From assembly GCA_019310195.1 (NCBI GenBank), contig JAFDET010000120.1, forward strand, positions 1 through 9,351: DNA of 9,351 bases, in the 5' to 3' direction. The position numbers were made by a program, and so were the translations under genes. Shown one piece after another: positions 1 to 6,672 of the stretch. The first letter of the stretch is position 1; the number at the start of each line of letters is the position of its first letter. The stretch comes from Deltaproteobacteria bacterium. Lineage in GTDB: Bacteria > Myxococcota_A > UBA9160 > JAFDET01. Under the pieces are notes generated by a model. That model ran no database searches and was not told the DNA's origin. It saw nothing but the letters and a program-made list of their open reading frames with translations.

Positions 1-757
1 CGGAGCGCTCTGCGTAGGCAGTCAACGCGGCGGACTCGAAGACGATCTCCTCGTCGCCCGGCTCCAGCCTGGCTTCCGCCAAGGCCTGGGCGCCGGTGTC
101 GGCGTCGGGATGCACGTCGGAGGCGAAGCCCGCGCCGGGGTGGCCCCAAGGCTTCTCCTTGTGGGCCAGCTCGCCCCACCACACCTCGCCCGGCTTGGGC
201 GGGCTGATGTTGTTGCGCTCTACCCCGCCCTCGCCCACGTCGTAGGGCTTCTTGTCTTCGTAGAGCAGAACGGTGACCGGCTCTTCGTTGAAGCTGGGCT
301 TCTCCACGAAGATGCGGATCCGCGCGTCGTCGATCACGACGTCGCGGGGCAGGCCCAGGTCGCCCCAGCGGTAGAGCACGCGGAAGAGCTCGTACTCGCC
401 CCAGCGCTGCGAGTGCTTCCAGCGGCCGGCGCGCACGTGGTACTGCGTGGGCTGGTTCCAGCCGAAGCGGAAGCGCCCGTCCAGGTAGCCGCGCAGGTCG
501 TTGTCCTCCTGGCCGGAGTAGCGCAGGCCGTTCACGTAGACGGAGTGGTGCAGCAGCGACGCGCCGTCGGGGACGGCCGGGCCCGGGCCGAAGGCGGAGA
601 TACGCAGCGTGCCGCGCACGCTGGGCGGCGGCGCCGGGGCCGGCGGAAGCTCGTCGGGCAGCTCCGGCGCCTGGGCGCAGTCGAACCCCAGCAGCGCCAG
701 CCCTGCCAGGGTCAGCACGGCGACCATCGCACCGCTACGGAAGGATCGCGGTCTCAA
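1..757 (-). CDS. Secreted DNRLRE-like domain protein, 3' end outside the window
   Basis: The 252 visible residues start with a Sec-type signal: basic n-region (MRPRSFRSGAM), hydrophobic stretch at 12-25, and a likely signal peptidase I site after AQA (residues 28-30). A Pro-rich linker follows (31-46), then a beta-rich extracellular domain. The segments YRWGDLGLP (129-137) and IDDARIRIF (142-150), then WWGE, PWGHPGAGF and HPDAD, resemble DNRLRE-type domains of exported proteins, which are often linked to carbohydrate binding. I recognise this by pattern only. I chose TTG at 757 because GGAGGAG lies 7 nt upstream, the same spacing as other genes of this operon, and because it supplies the basic n-region. 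The alternative ATG at 727 has no visible Shine-Dalgarno and gives an uncharged n-region. The TTG start overlaps the SGNH hydrolase gene by 23 nt; the ATG start would leave a 7-nt gap. No lipobox: GFDC does not fit. It is the last visible gene of the minus-strand operon. Confidence 0.72.
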   Translation of the reverse strand, partial: MRPRSFRSGAMVAVLTLAGLALLGFDCAQAPELPDELPPAPAPPPSVRGTLRISAFGPGPAVPDGASLLHHSVYVNGLRYSGQEDNDLRGYLDGRFRFGWNQPTQYHVRAGRWKHSQRWGEYELFRVLYRWGDLGLPRDVVIDDARIRIFVEKPSFNEEPVTVLLYEDKKPYDVGEGGVERNNISPPKPGEVWWGELAHKEKPWGHPGAGFASDVHPDADTGAQALAEARLEPGDEEIVFESAALTAYAERS

Positions 758-1778
758 CCAGGAACTCCTCCACGGCGTCGGCCGCAATGCCCTGACCCGT
801 GGCATTCCAGTGGGGATCGTTGGGGAACTTGTACGCCTCGCGCGGCCGCCCCCGGAAGGCCGGATCGAGCGGGGCGTAGGGTACACCGAGATCGAAGAGC
901 GTGCGGGCGAGCCAGACGCGCACCTCCTCCGGGGCGGGGCTGCTCACCACCACCAGCTGCGCACCGGCGTCTCGGCAAGCCTGCGCCAGGCGCGCCAGCA
1001 GGGCGGCGGACACGGCGCGGCTGTCCGGCGGATCGGTCGGGGCTGGAGCCGGCGGCGCCGCACCGGGCGCCACGCCGGCCGCGTGCAGGCGCCGCGGCCC
1101 CGCGGAGTCGAGAAGCTGCTCCACGGCCTGGAGGCGGTTGAAGAGGTAGGAGCTCTCGCGCAGGAAGCGGCGCACGCGCCAGGGCAGCGAGAGCCCCGGC
1201 ACCGGCACGTTGCCCAGCACCAGGCCCTCGGGCCCCAGGCTGAAGTGGGGCTTCGGGTAGCCGTAGCGGCGGTCGGCGGCCACGTCGTTCAAATCATTTT
1301 CGTGGAAGTGCAGCACCACCACGTCGGGAGCGAACGCGCGCCCGCGCTCCTGGAAGAAGAGCAGCTGCTGGTCGGTGCCGTAGCCGCTGACGGCGGTGTT
1401 GATGATCTCCCAGCCCGGGTGCCGCGCTTCGAGCCGGTTCCAGAGGATCTCGTCGCGCTCCACGCCGAAGCCCCAGGCGAAGGAGTCGCCCAACACCAGC
1501 ATGCGGCGCAGGCCCTCCACCCGCTCCACGGGGTAGACCGCATCGCGGAAGCCCTGCTCGCTGATCGCCACCCGCACGGTGAAGTCCGGATGCCGCAGCT
1601 TTCCGCGCTGGCCCGGCTTGTGGGACCAGCCAAGCAGCTCATCGTGGCGCCAGAAGCTGCGCTCGGCGTGCTGGGGCGCCCACTGCGGCGCCAGCATGCG
1701 CGCGACCAGCTCCGCGGCGAAGAGCGTGAACACGGTGGCCGCCAACGCGAGGAATAGCGACTGGAGAACGCGCAGCAC
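735..1778 (-). CDS. Membrane-anchored SGNH/GDSL-family hydrolase
   Basis: This 347-residue protein has an N-terminal hydrophobic segment (about 4-30), a likely signal anchor placing the catalytic domain in the periplasm. SGNH blocks are visible in order: GDSF with nucleophile Ser99 (block I), SGYG with Gly132 (block II), HEND with Asn161 (block III) and DPHWN with Asp321 and His323 (block V). All four catalytic and oxyanion positions are present, so the enzyme should be active. The family includes esterases, lipases and polysaccharide O-acetylesterases or O-acetyltransferases such as the AlgJ/AlgX type; the substrate is not visible here. A Pro/Ala-rich insertion at about 232-252 looks like a flexible linker. 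The start is GTG at 1778, 2 nt after the stop of the glycosyltransferase gene and 7 nt behind GGAGG. Position next to a GT-C glycosyltransferase and a secreted protein suggests processing or acylation of an envelope glycan, which is inference. Confidence 0.88.
   Translation of the reverse strand: MLRVLQSLFLALAATVFTLFAAELVARMLAPQWAPQHAERSFWRHDELLGWSHKPGQRGKLRHPDFTVRVAISEQGFRDAVYPVERVEGLRRMLVLGDSFAWGFGVERDEILWNRLEARHPGWEIINTAVSGYGTDQQLLFFQERGRAFAPDVVVLHFHENDLNDVAADRRYGYPKPHFSLGPEGLVLGNVPVPGLSLPWRVRRFLRESSYLFNRLQAVEQLLDSAGPRRLHAAGVAPGAAPPAPAPTDPPDSRAVSAALLARLAQACRDAGAQLVVVSSPAPEEVRVWLARTLFDLGVPYAPLDPAFRGRPREAYKFPNDPHWNATGQGIAADAVEEFLVETAILP
765..771 (-). promoter_or_regulatory. Ribosome binding site deciding a TTG start
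   Basis: On the minus strand GGAGGAG is followed by 7 nt and then TTG at 757-755. It lies within the 3' end of the SGNH hydrolase gene, where it also encodes Glu-Glu, so a coding origin cannot be excluded. The spacing equals that of the two other clear sites in the operon, before aroG and before the SGNH gene. Confidence 0.45.
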
Positions 1779-1780
1779 GC

Positions 1781-3709
1781 TCAGCCCTCCACCAGCGCGC
1801 CGCTGTAACGCAGCACCCAGTAGCTGAAGTGGGGATCGGCGCCCTGGAAGTGGGCCACCACGTTGAACAGGCTGCGGTCGTCCAACAATTGGAAGCCGCT
1901 GGGTAGCCGAGGGCGATTCGCGGTGGGGTAGCCGTAGAAGACCAGCAGCTCGCGGCCCTTGGTGCGCGCGCGGCGCATGGCCTCGGCTATGCCCGCGGCG
2001 TCGCGCACACGGGTGATCCAGGGGTCGTAGAGGGCGGGCATCTCGCCGCCCGAGCCGTAGCCCACGCGGATCACCGAGAGGGGATCGTTGCCCGCGGCTT
2101 CGCGGGTGAAGGCCGCAACGTCGCGCATGGGCGCGTACTGGAAGTGCTGCAGCACCGCGTTGCGCGGCTCCACCAGCGCGTGGAAGCCCAGCAGCCCCAG
2201 CGCCAGTCCCAGCGGCACGGCGAACCGGCGCGCGCGCGGCCAGGGGCGCGTAGCGCCGCGCAGCAGCCCCTCGAGCCCGACGGGAACGAAGACCACCACG
2301 GCGACCAGGGCGTAGAACACGAAGCGCTCGTGGAAGAAGAGCTGCCCGGCCCAGGAGACGGCGATGGCCAGGGGCACGGCCAGGCCCAGCCCCAGGGCCG
2401 CCCAGCGCTCGGGGCCGCGCCGCGCCACCAGCCGCGCGAAGCCCAGCAGGGTGAGGAGCGGCAGCACGCCGTACACCGTGGGTGCCACCCAGACTTTTTG
2501 AGCGGACAGGCTCTCGGCGCTGGGGTAGGCGTTGCGGTCCGGGTCGTCCACGCCGTACTTGCGCGGCAGGCCGGCGAAGACCAAGCCCGTCAGCGAATCC
2601 AGCGCGCGGCTCTGCACCACGCGGCCCTTGGACGGCTCGTTCACGTCGGTCCAGATGCGCGTCTGCGCCAGGTTGGGCGCCATCACCTGGAGCCAGGCCA
2701 TGCCGGCCAGGGTCAACGCCGCGGCCAGGCGTGCGGCCGGGCGCGCGCCGCCGCGCAGCGCCAGCCCCGCCACACCGGCCAGGCCGAGCGACGCCACCAG
2801 GTACAGCGTAAAGGGATGGGTCCACAGCAGCAGGAACTGGGCCAGCGCGAAGGGCGCGATCCGACCCGGACTCGGCTTGCGCAGCAGCCGCACCAGCAGC
2901 CAGCACGACGCGATGCCCAGCAGGCCCACGTAGCCGTAGGCGCGAAGCTCTGGCCCGTGCTCCACGTGCCATGGGTGCAGCGCCAGCAGGAACGCGCCCG
3001 CCACGCCCACCGCCGGCGAGACCCAGCTTCGCAGCAGCAAGCCCAGCGCCACGATCGAGGCCACGGCCGCTACGTAGGCCGGGAGCCGCAGCGCGAACTC
3101 GTCGAAGGCCCAGGGCTCGCGCCCGTTCCAGGCACGCCACACAGAGTTGGAGACCCGTGCCGACGCGCTGTAGAGCACGTGGTTGGTGGGCTTCTTGTAG
3201 TGGAAGAAGGTCCAGTGCCAGCGCACCTGGCGGAACGAGAGCTGGGCGGGGTCCTCGGGGATGGGCTCGCGGTGGCCGACCACGGCGCGCTTGACGGTCC
3301 AGGCCTCGTCCCACCACAGGCTGCCGTGGGCCAGGTTCCAGCGCAGCGTGCCGCCCAACAGCGCGGCCAGCAGGATCAGCGTCCAGAAGAGCACGCCGCC
3401 GCGGCGGGGCCGCGCCGGGGCCTCGGGCCAGGCGGGGGTCTGCGCCGGGCCGGCCCAGAAGCCGGCCGTGGCCGCCAGGGCCAGGCACAGCAGCGCGTTG
3501 GGGATCGCCATCCACCAGAAGCCGATCAGGATGACGTCCACCATGGGCCGCTGGGCGCTGGCGAAGAAGCCGTAGCCCGTGGACGCGCTCCAGGGCTTGG
3601 GCGCCAGCAGCAGGTAGAGGAGCAGCGCGCCGGCGGCCGCCAGCAGCAGCCGCCGCGCCGTGCGAACTCCGCGCGACTGCGGCGCCAATGGACCCCCCCG
3701 GTGGCGCAT
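1781..3709 (-). CDS. GT39/ArnT-like polytopic membrane glycosyltransferase
   Basis: This is a 642-residue multi-spanning membrane protein. Hydrophobic segments are visible near 20-36, 58-85, 105-123, 210-226, 235-246, 262-275, 287-318, 325-345, 410-428, 437-455, 463-482 and 496-512. The first large external loop carries WWDEAW (132-137), with Asp134-Glu135 in the position of the catalytic acidic motif of GT-C enzymes. RLPAYVAAVASIV (208-220) and HPWHVEHGPELRAYGY (245-260) match the usual pattern of the PMT/ArnT-like (GT39) group. Such enzymes move a sugar from a polyprenyl-phosphate donor to a lipid, glycan or protein on the periplasmic face; donor and acceptor cannot be read here. A soluble tail follows at about 513-642. 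The ATG at 3709 lies 23 nt after the aroG stop; GAGG stands 13 nt upstream, a long spacing. A longer frame open to 3805 would overlap aroG and is unlikely. Confidence 0.85.
   Translation of the reverse strand: MRHRGGPLAPQSRGVRTARRLLLAAAGALLLYLLLAPKPWSASTGYGFFASAQRPMVDVILIGFWWMAIPNALLCLALAATAGFWAGPAQTPAWPEAPARPRRGGVLFWTLILLAALLGGTLRWNLAHGSLWWDEAWTVKRAVVGHREPIPEDPAQLSFRQVRWHWTFFHYKKPTNHVLYSASARVSNSVWRAWNGREPWAFDEFALRLPAYVAAVASIVALGLLLRSWVSPAVGVAGAFLLALHPWHVEHGPELRAYGYVGLLGIASCWLLVRLLRKPSPGRIAPFALAQFLLLWTHPFTLYLVASLGLAGVAGLALRGGARPAARLAAALTLAGMAWLQVMAPNLAQTRIWTDVNEPSKGRVVQSRALDSLTGLVFAGLPRKYGVDDPDRNAYPSAESLSAQKVWVAPTVYGVLPLLTLLGFARLVARRGPERWAALGLGLAVPLAIAVSWAGQLFFHERFVFYALVAVVVFVPVGLEGLLRGATRPWPRARRFAVPLGLALGLLGFHALVEPRNAVLQHFQYAPMRDVAAFTREAAGNDPLSVIRVGYGSGGEMPALYDPWITRVRDAAGIAEAMRRARTKGRELLVFYGYPTANRPRLPSGFQLLDDRSLFNVVAHFQGADPHFSYWVLRYSGALVEG
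1786..1790 (-). promoter_or_regulatory. Ribosome binding site for the SGNH hydrolase GTG start
   Basis: GGAGG on the minus strand lies 7 nt before GTG at 1778-1776. It sits inside the last codons of the upstream glycosyltransferase gene, whose TGA occupies 1783-1781. The arrangement implies translational coupling and fixes the start, as no ATG is available nearby. Confidence 0.7.
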
Positions 3710-3732
3710 GGCGGCGATGCTACCTCGCCCTT

Positions 3733-4788
3733 CTAGGTGCGTCGGCTCCGCACGGCCTCCGCCAACTGGCGCAGCACCGGCAGGGTGCTGTCCCAGCCCA
3801 GACAAGCGTCGGTGATGCTCTGGCCGTAGGCCAGCTCGCCGCGCGGGTCGAGCTTCTGGTTGCCGTCCACCAGGAAGCTCTCGAGCATCACGCCCATGAC
3901 GTCGTCGCTGCCGGCGGCGATGCGCCCGGCCAGCTCCGAGGCGACCACAGGCTGCTGGGCGTGGTCCTTGCCGGAGTTGGCGTGGCTGCAGTCGATCATC
4001 ATGCGCCGTGGCATCTTCGCGTACTCGAGCTTCGCGCGGGTGGTCGCGATGCTCTCCAGGTCGTAGTTCGGCCCGGACTCGCCGCCGCGCAGGATCACGT
4101 GGGTATCGGCGTTGCCCGCCGTGCCCACGATGGCCGCCACGCCCTGCTTGGTGACCGAGAGGAAGTGGTGGGGGTGGGCGGCGGAGCGCATGCCGTCAAT
4201 CGCGGCTTGTATGCCGCCGTCGGTGGCGTTCTTGAACCCCACCGGCATGGACAGGCCCGACGCCAGCTCGCGGTGCACCTGGCTCTCGGAGGTGCGCGCC
4301 CCGATGGCGCCCCACGCCACGAGATCCGCGATGAACTGGGGCGTGATGGGATCCAGGAACTCGCAGCCGGCCGGTACGCCGATCTCGTTCACGTGGCAGA
4401 GCAGGCCGCGCGCTCTCCGCAGGCCCTCGTTGATGACGAAGCTCTCGTCCAGGTGCGGATCGTTGATCAGGCCCTTCCAGCCCACGGTGGTGCGCGGCTT
4501 CTCGAAGTAGACGCGCATGACGAGGAACAGATCGCTGGAGAGCTCGTCGGCGACGGCGTGCAGCCGGGTGGCGTACTCGATGGCCGCTTCGGGATCGTGG
4601 ATCGAGCACGGCCCCACCACGACCAGCAGGCGGTCGTCGCGCCCGTGCAGGATGTCCGCGGCCTGCTCGCGCCCGCGCGCCACGCAGCTGGAGCCCTTCT
4701 CGGTGAGCGGGTGCTCCTCCATCAGGATGGCCGGAGGCAGCAGGGGGCGGATGTTCTGGATGCGGAGGTCGTCGGTCCGATGCAGCAT
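3733..4788 (-). CDS. aroG: 3-deoxy-7-phosphoheptulonate (DAHP) synthase, class I AroG type
   Basis: It condenses phosphoenolpyruvate with erythrose 4-phosphate to DAHP, the entry step of the shikimate pathway, in the cytoplasm. The 351 residues match the usual length of the E. coli enzymes (AroG 350). Signatures seen: GPCSIHD (59-65), MRVYFEKPRTT (91-101), GWKGLINDP (103-111), GARTSESQVHREL (163-175), PVGFKN (182-187), DCSHANSGKD (266-275) and SITDAC (324-329). The metal ligands are present as Cys61, His269, Glu303 and Asp327, shifted by one from E. coli AroG because of one extra residue near 236. The N-terminus retains the DDLRI motif of AroG. Residues known to line the AroG phenylalanine site (Asp6, Asp7, Asp146, Pro150, Leu175, Leu179, Ser180, Phe209, Ser211, Val221) are all kept, so feedback inhibition by an aromatic amino acid is likely. 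The ATG at 4788 follows the phosphoesterase stop by 2 nt, with GAGG 7 nt upstream. Confidence 0.97.
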   Translation of the reverse strand: MLHRTDDLRIQNIRPLLPPAILMEEHPLTEKGSSCVARGREQAADILHGRDDRLLVVVGPCSIHDPEAAIEYATRLHAVADELSSDLFLVMRVYFEKPRTTVGWKGLINDPHLDESFVINEGLRRARGLLCHVNEIGVPAGCEFLDPITPQFIADLVAWGAIGARTSESQVHRELASGLSMPVGFKNATDGGIQAAIDGMRSAAHPHHFLSVTKQGVAAIVGTAGNADTHVILRGGESGPNYDLESIATTRAKLEYAKMPRRMMIDCSHANSGKDHAQQPVVASELAGRIAAGSDDVMGVMLESFLVDGNQKLDPRGELAYGQSITDACLGWDSTLPVLRQLAEAVRSRRT

Positions 4789-4790
4789 GG

Positions 4791-5981
4791 TCAGGCCTCG
4801 GCGCCGGAGCGCAGTTCGATTTCGGTAATCTCGGCGGGAGCGAAGAGCCGCATGGGCGGCCCCCAGAAGCCACTGCCGCGGCTGACGTAGAGCCACGCGC
4901 GACCGCGGCGGTAGAGGCCGGCCACGAACGGGATGGCCAGCCGCACCAGGTAGCCGAAGGGCCAGATCTGGCCGCCGTGGGTGTGGCCCGAGAGCTGGAA
5001 GTCCACCTCCTGCGACGCGCGCTTGAAGGTGGACGGGTCGTGGGCCAGTAGAATGATGGGGCGCTCCGGGTCGCGGCCCGCCAGGGCGCGCTCCAGGTCT
5101 TCGCCGCCGCCGTCGCCGATCCAGCTGCCGTGGTGGTCGTCCACGCCGGCCAGGTCGAAGGCGGCGCCGTCGCGCTCGATGGAGACGCGCTCGTTGCGCA
5201 GCGGGCGCAGGCCCAGCTCCGCGACGCGGTCGGCCCAGGCGCTGGCGCCGGAGTAGTGGTCGTGGTTGCCGGTCACGAAGTAGACGCCGTGGCGCGCCTG
5301 GAGGTCGGCGAAGGGCGCCACCTCGTCGGACAAGGTGCGCACGCTGCCGTCCACCAGGTCTCCGGTCACGGCCACCAGATCCGGGCTGCGCGCGTTGACG
5401 CGGCGGACCAGGTCGGCGGCGAAGCGCCGGCCCAGGATCGGGCCGATGTGGATGTCGCTGATCTGGAGGATGCGGAAGCCGTTTAGAGAGGATGGCCAGC
5501 GCGGCAGCGTCACCTGCACCTGCCGGAGCTGGGGCGGTCGCAGTGCGGAGCGCAGGGCGAACAGGCCGATCACCGCCGCCAGCCCTGCCACCAGCGCGGC
5601 GCGGGCGCCGGCCGCCGAGCCGGCCTGGGGAAGCGCGGCCCCGGCTGCGTTGGCGGCGGCGCCGCCCAGCCACAGGGCGGCGTCGCTCAGGCCCAGCAGC
5701 ACCACGGTAAGGAAGGCAAAGCCCATCCAGATCGAGGCCGGCCAGGCGATGCAGCGCGAGGCCGGCGGGCGCAGCAGGCGCTCGCCGATGGGCTGGAGGA
5801 AGAGCAGGCCGAAGCCGGCGGCGATGGCCGCCAGGCCCAGGCCGCGCCAGGGCTCCGGCAGATCCGGGTCCACCACGAGCCGGCGCGCGATGTAGAGGTG
5901 CCCGCTCCCGATCACGGCGGAAGCCAGAGTCACGAAGACGGCGACGGCCGCGATTCGGCTGGCGTGGCGAGAAAGGCCCAT
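4791..5981 (-). CDS. Membrane-anchored calcineurin-like metallophosphoesterase (YkuE/YpbG-like)
   Basis: This 396-residue protein has an N-terminal membrane domain of about four hydrophobic segments (roughly 9-27, 47-63, 82-104, 126-144) and a metallophosphatase domain from about 165 to 395. The metal and catalytic motifs are complete: SDIH (Asp176, His178), GDLVDG (Asp208), GNHDH (Asn239, His240), AHDP (His314) and GHTHGGQ (His333, His335). The layout and the C-terminal YVSRGSGFWGPPMR segment resemble the COG1408 group of membrane-linked phosphohydrolases (YkuE relatives), some of which act on phospholipids or UDP-lipid precursors. The substrate here is unknown. The ATG at 5981 begins 19 nt after the stop of the RHH gene. 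No good Shine-Dalgarno is seen; the upstream bases are C-rich on the coding strand. It is the second gene of the minus-strand operon. Confidence 0.92.
   Translation of the reverse strand: MGLSRHASRIAAVAVFVTLASAVIGSGHLYIARRLVVDPDLPEPWRGLGLAAIAAGFGLLFLQPIGERLLRPPASRCIAWPASIWMGFAFLTVVLLGLSDAALWLGGAAANAAGAALPQAGSAAGARAALVAGLAAVIGLFALRSALRPPQLRQVQVTLPRWPSSLNGFRILQISDIHIGPILGRRFAADLVRRVNARSPDLVAVTGDLVDGSVRTLSDEVAPFADLQARHGVYFVTGNHDHYSGASAWADRVAELGLRPLRNERVSIERDGAAFDLAGVDDHHGSWIGDGGGEDLERALAGRDPERPIILLAHDPSTFKRASQEVDFQLSGHTHGGQIWPFGYLVRLAIPFVAGLYRRGRAWLYVSRGSGFWGPPMRLFAPAEITEIELRSGAEA
4796..4799 (-). promoter_or_regulatory. Ribosome binding site for aroG
   Basis: GAGG on the minus strand lies 7 nt before the ATG at 4788-4786 and inside the last codons of the upstream phosphoesterase gene. 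It supports this start over the longer open frame extending to 5673 and suggests coupled translation. Confidence 0.6.
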
Positions 5982-6000
5982 GGGGGCGGGAGTCTAGCCC

Positions 6001-6624
6001 TTAGCCGCGGGCCCCGGTGCAGCGGCGGCAGAGCAACGTGGAGGACAGGCCGGAGCCCGTCATGCCCACGAAGGCCTTCTTGCCGCGGGGCAGCTCGCGG
6101 CCGCAGTCGGCGCACTCGGCGCTGCGGTTGAGCAGCATGGGCTGCCAGCCCAGCACCTCGGCGAAGGCGGGCCGCGCGGGCTCGGAGGGGGCGTCGGTCC
6201 GGGCGGTGTCGGCGCTCCCGTCGTCGGGGGCGGCCTCACGCTCCGGGGCCGCCTCCTCGTCCTCCAGCGGCTCGTCGTCGGCGTCCCAATCTCGCTGGCG
6301 TCCGCGGTAGCGGCGGCGCACCACCTCGGCCTCGTCGAGCACGTCTCCGAGCAGGTCGCCCACGTTCTCGCTCACCGTCTCGACGACGCTGAAGGCCTCC
6401 TCCAGCACGTTGCGAACCAGGTTGGAGACCGGAACCCGCAGGTCCTCGGCCACCTTGCGGATGTCGTCGGAGAGCTGCTCGGAGATGCGCGTGTGCAAGA
6501 CCCGCTCCTTGGGATCGTCGTGCCCGTGTCGGCGGCGGGCCCGGTGGCGTGCGCGGCGGCTGCTGCGCTCGCGGCGTCGTTGTTCTCGTTCCTTGTGGCG
6601 TTCTTCGAATTTGTCCCAGTCCAT
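6001..6624 (-). CDS. Ribbon-helix-helix protein with C-terminal zinc-ribbon-like motif
   Basis: The protein has 207 residues. It begins with a very basic, Arg-rich segment (7-33), then a likely RHH DNA-binding module: strand RVLHTRIS (41-48), helix A (about 49-62) and helix B (about 65-79, VPVSNLVRNVLEEAF). An amphipathic helical stretch follows (80-105), then an acidic linker rich in Asp, Glu and Ala (112-150). The C-terminus holds two Cys pairs, CADC (171-174) and CRRC (199-202), spaced like a zinc ribbon. I know no named protein with this layout; the RHH assignment is by pattern. It is the first gene of the minus-strand operon and lies next to repeats that could be its own operator, so it may be an autorepressor that also controls the genes behind it. 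The start is ATG at 6624 or the adjacent in-frame GTG at 6627. Neither has a Shine-Dalgarno, and the mRNA may be leaderless. Confidence 0.82.
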   Translation of the reverse strand: MDWDKFEERHKEREQRRRERSSRRARHRARRRHGHDDPKERVLHTRISEQLSDDIRKVAEDLRVPVSNLVRNVLEEAFSVVETVSENVGDLLGDVLDEAEVVRRRYRGRQRDWDADDEPLEDEEAAPEREAAPDDGSADTARTDAPSEPARPAFAEVLGWQPMLLNRSAECADCGRELPRGKKAFVGMTGSGLSSTLLCRRCTGARG

Positions 6625-6672
6625 CACGGCTTTGTATCACGCCGTGTCACGCAATGCAACACGACGTGATAC
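6623..6672. promoter_or_regulatory. Repeat cluster, likely operator of the RHH regulator
   Basis: Read on the plus strand, short TCACG-like units occur at 6623-6628 (ATCACG), 6636-6641 (ATCACG), 6646-6651 (GTCACG) and 6658-6663 (AACACG), with an inverted unit CGTGAT at 6665-6670. Start-to-start distances of the direct units are 13, 10 and 12 nt, about one helical turn each. In addition GTATCACGCCGTGT (6634-6647) and ACACGACGTGATAC (6659-6672) form a 14-bp inverted repeat with one mismatch and an 11-nt spacer. RHH dimers are known to bind tandem or inverted short sites side by side, and an RHH gene starts at the edge of this cluster. Confidence 0.6.
6631..6659 (-). promoter_or_regulatory. Candidate promoter of the minus-strand operon
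   Basis: On the minus strand TTGCAT (6659-6654) and TACAAA (6636-6631) are separated by 17 nt. They match the sigma-70 hexamers at about 3/6 and 4/6 positions. The expected transcription start falls at about 6624-6627, on the GTG/ATG of the RHH gene, which fits the lack of a ribosome binding site. The boxes lie within the repeat cluster, so a protein bound there would block this promoter. The match is weak and the call is inference. Confidence 0.35.

Noticed and set aside
677..727. Lipoprotein signal on the secreted protein
   Set aside because: The residues before the Cys are GFD, which do not fit a lipobox; a signal peptidase I site at AQA fits better.
110..1757. Two long plus-strand open frames opposite the secreted protein and SGNH genes
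   Set aside because: The products are rich in Arg, Gly, Pro and Ala and lack recognisable motifs, whereas the minus strand encodes complete SGNH blocks here.
2144..3736. Long plus-strand open frame (530 codons) opposite the glycosyltransferase gene
   Set aside because: Its product is a low-complexity run of Gln, Arg, Ala and Gly with no motif, as expected when a GC-rich gene is read on the wrong strand.
3710..3805. Glycosyltransferase start at 3805
   Set aside because: It would overlap the end of aroG by 73 nt. The added residues look like no signal or family segment.
3688..4890. Plus-strand open frame opposite aroG
   Set aside because: The minus strand carries an unmistakable DAHP synthase; this frame is its shadow.
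3733..5673. Reading aroG as a 646-residue protein with an N-terminal extension
   Set aside because: The extra part is an out-of-frame read of the phosphoesterase gene. DAHP synthase of normal length starts at 4788, behind a Shine-Dalgarno.
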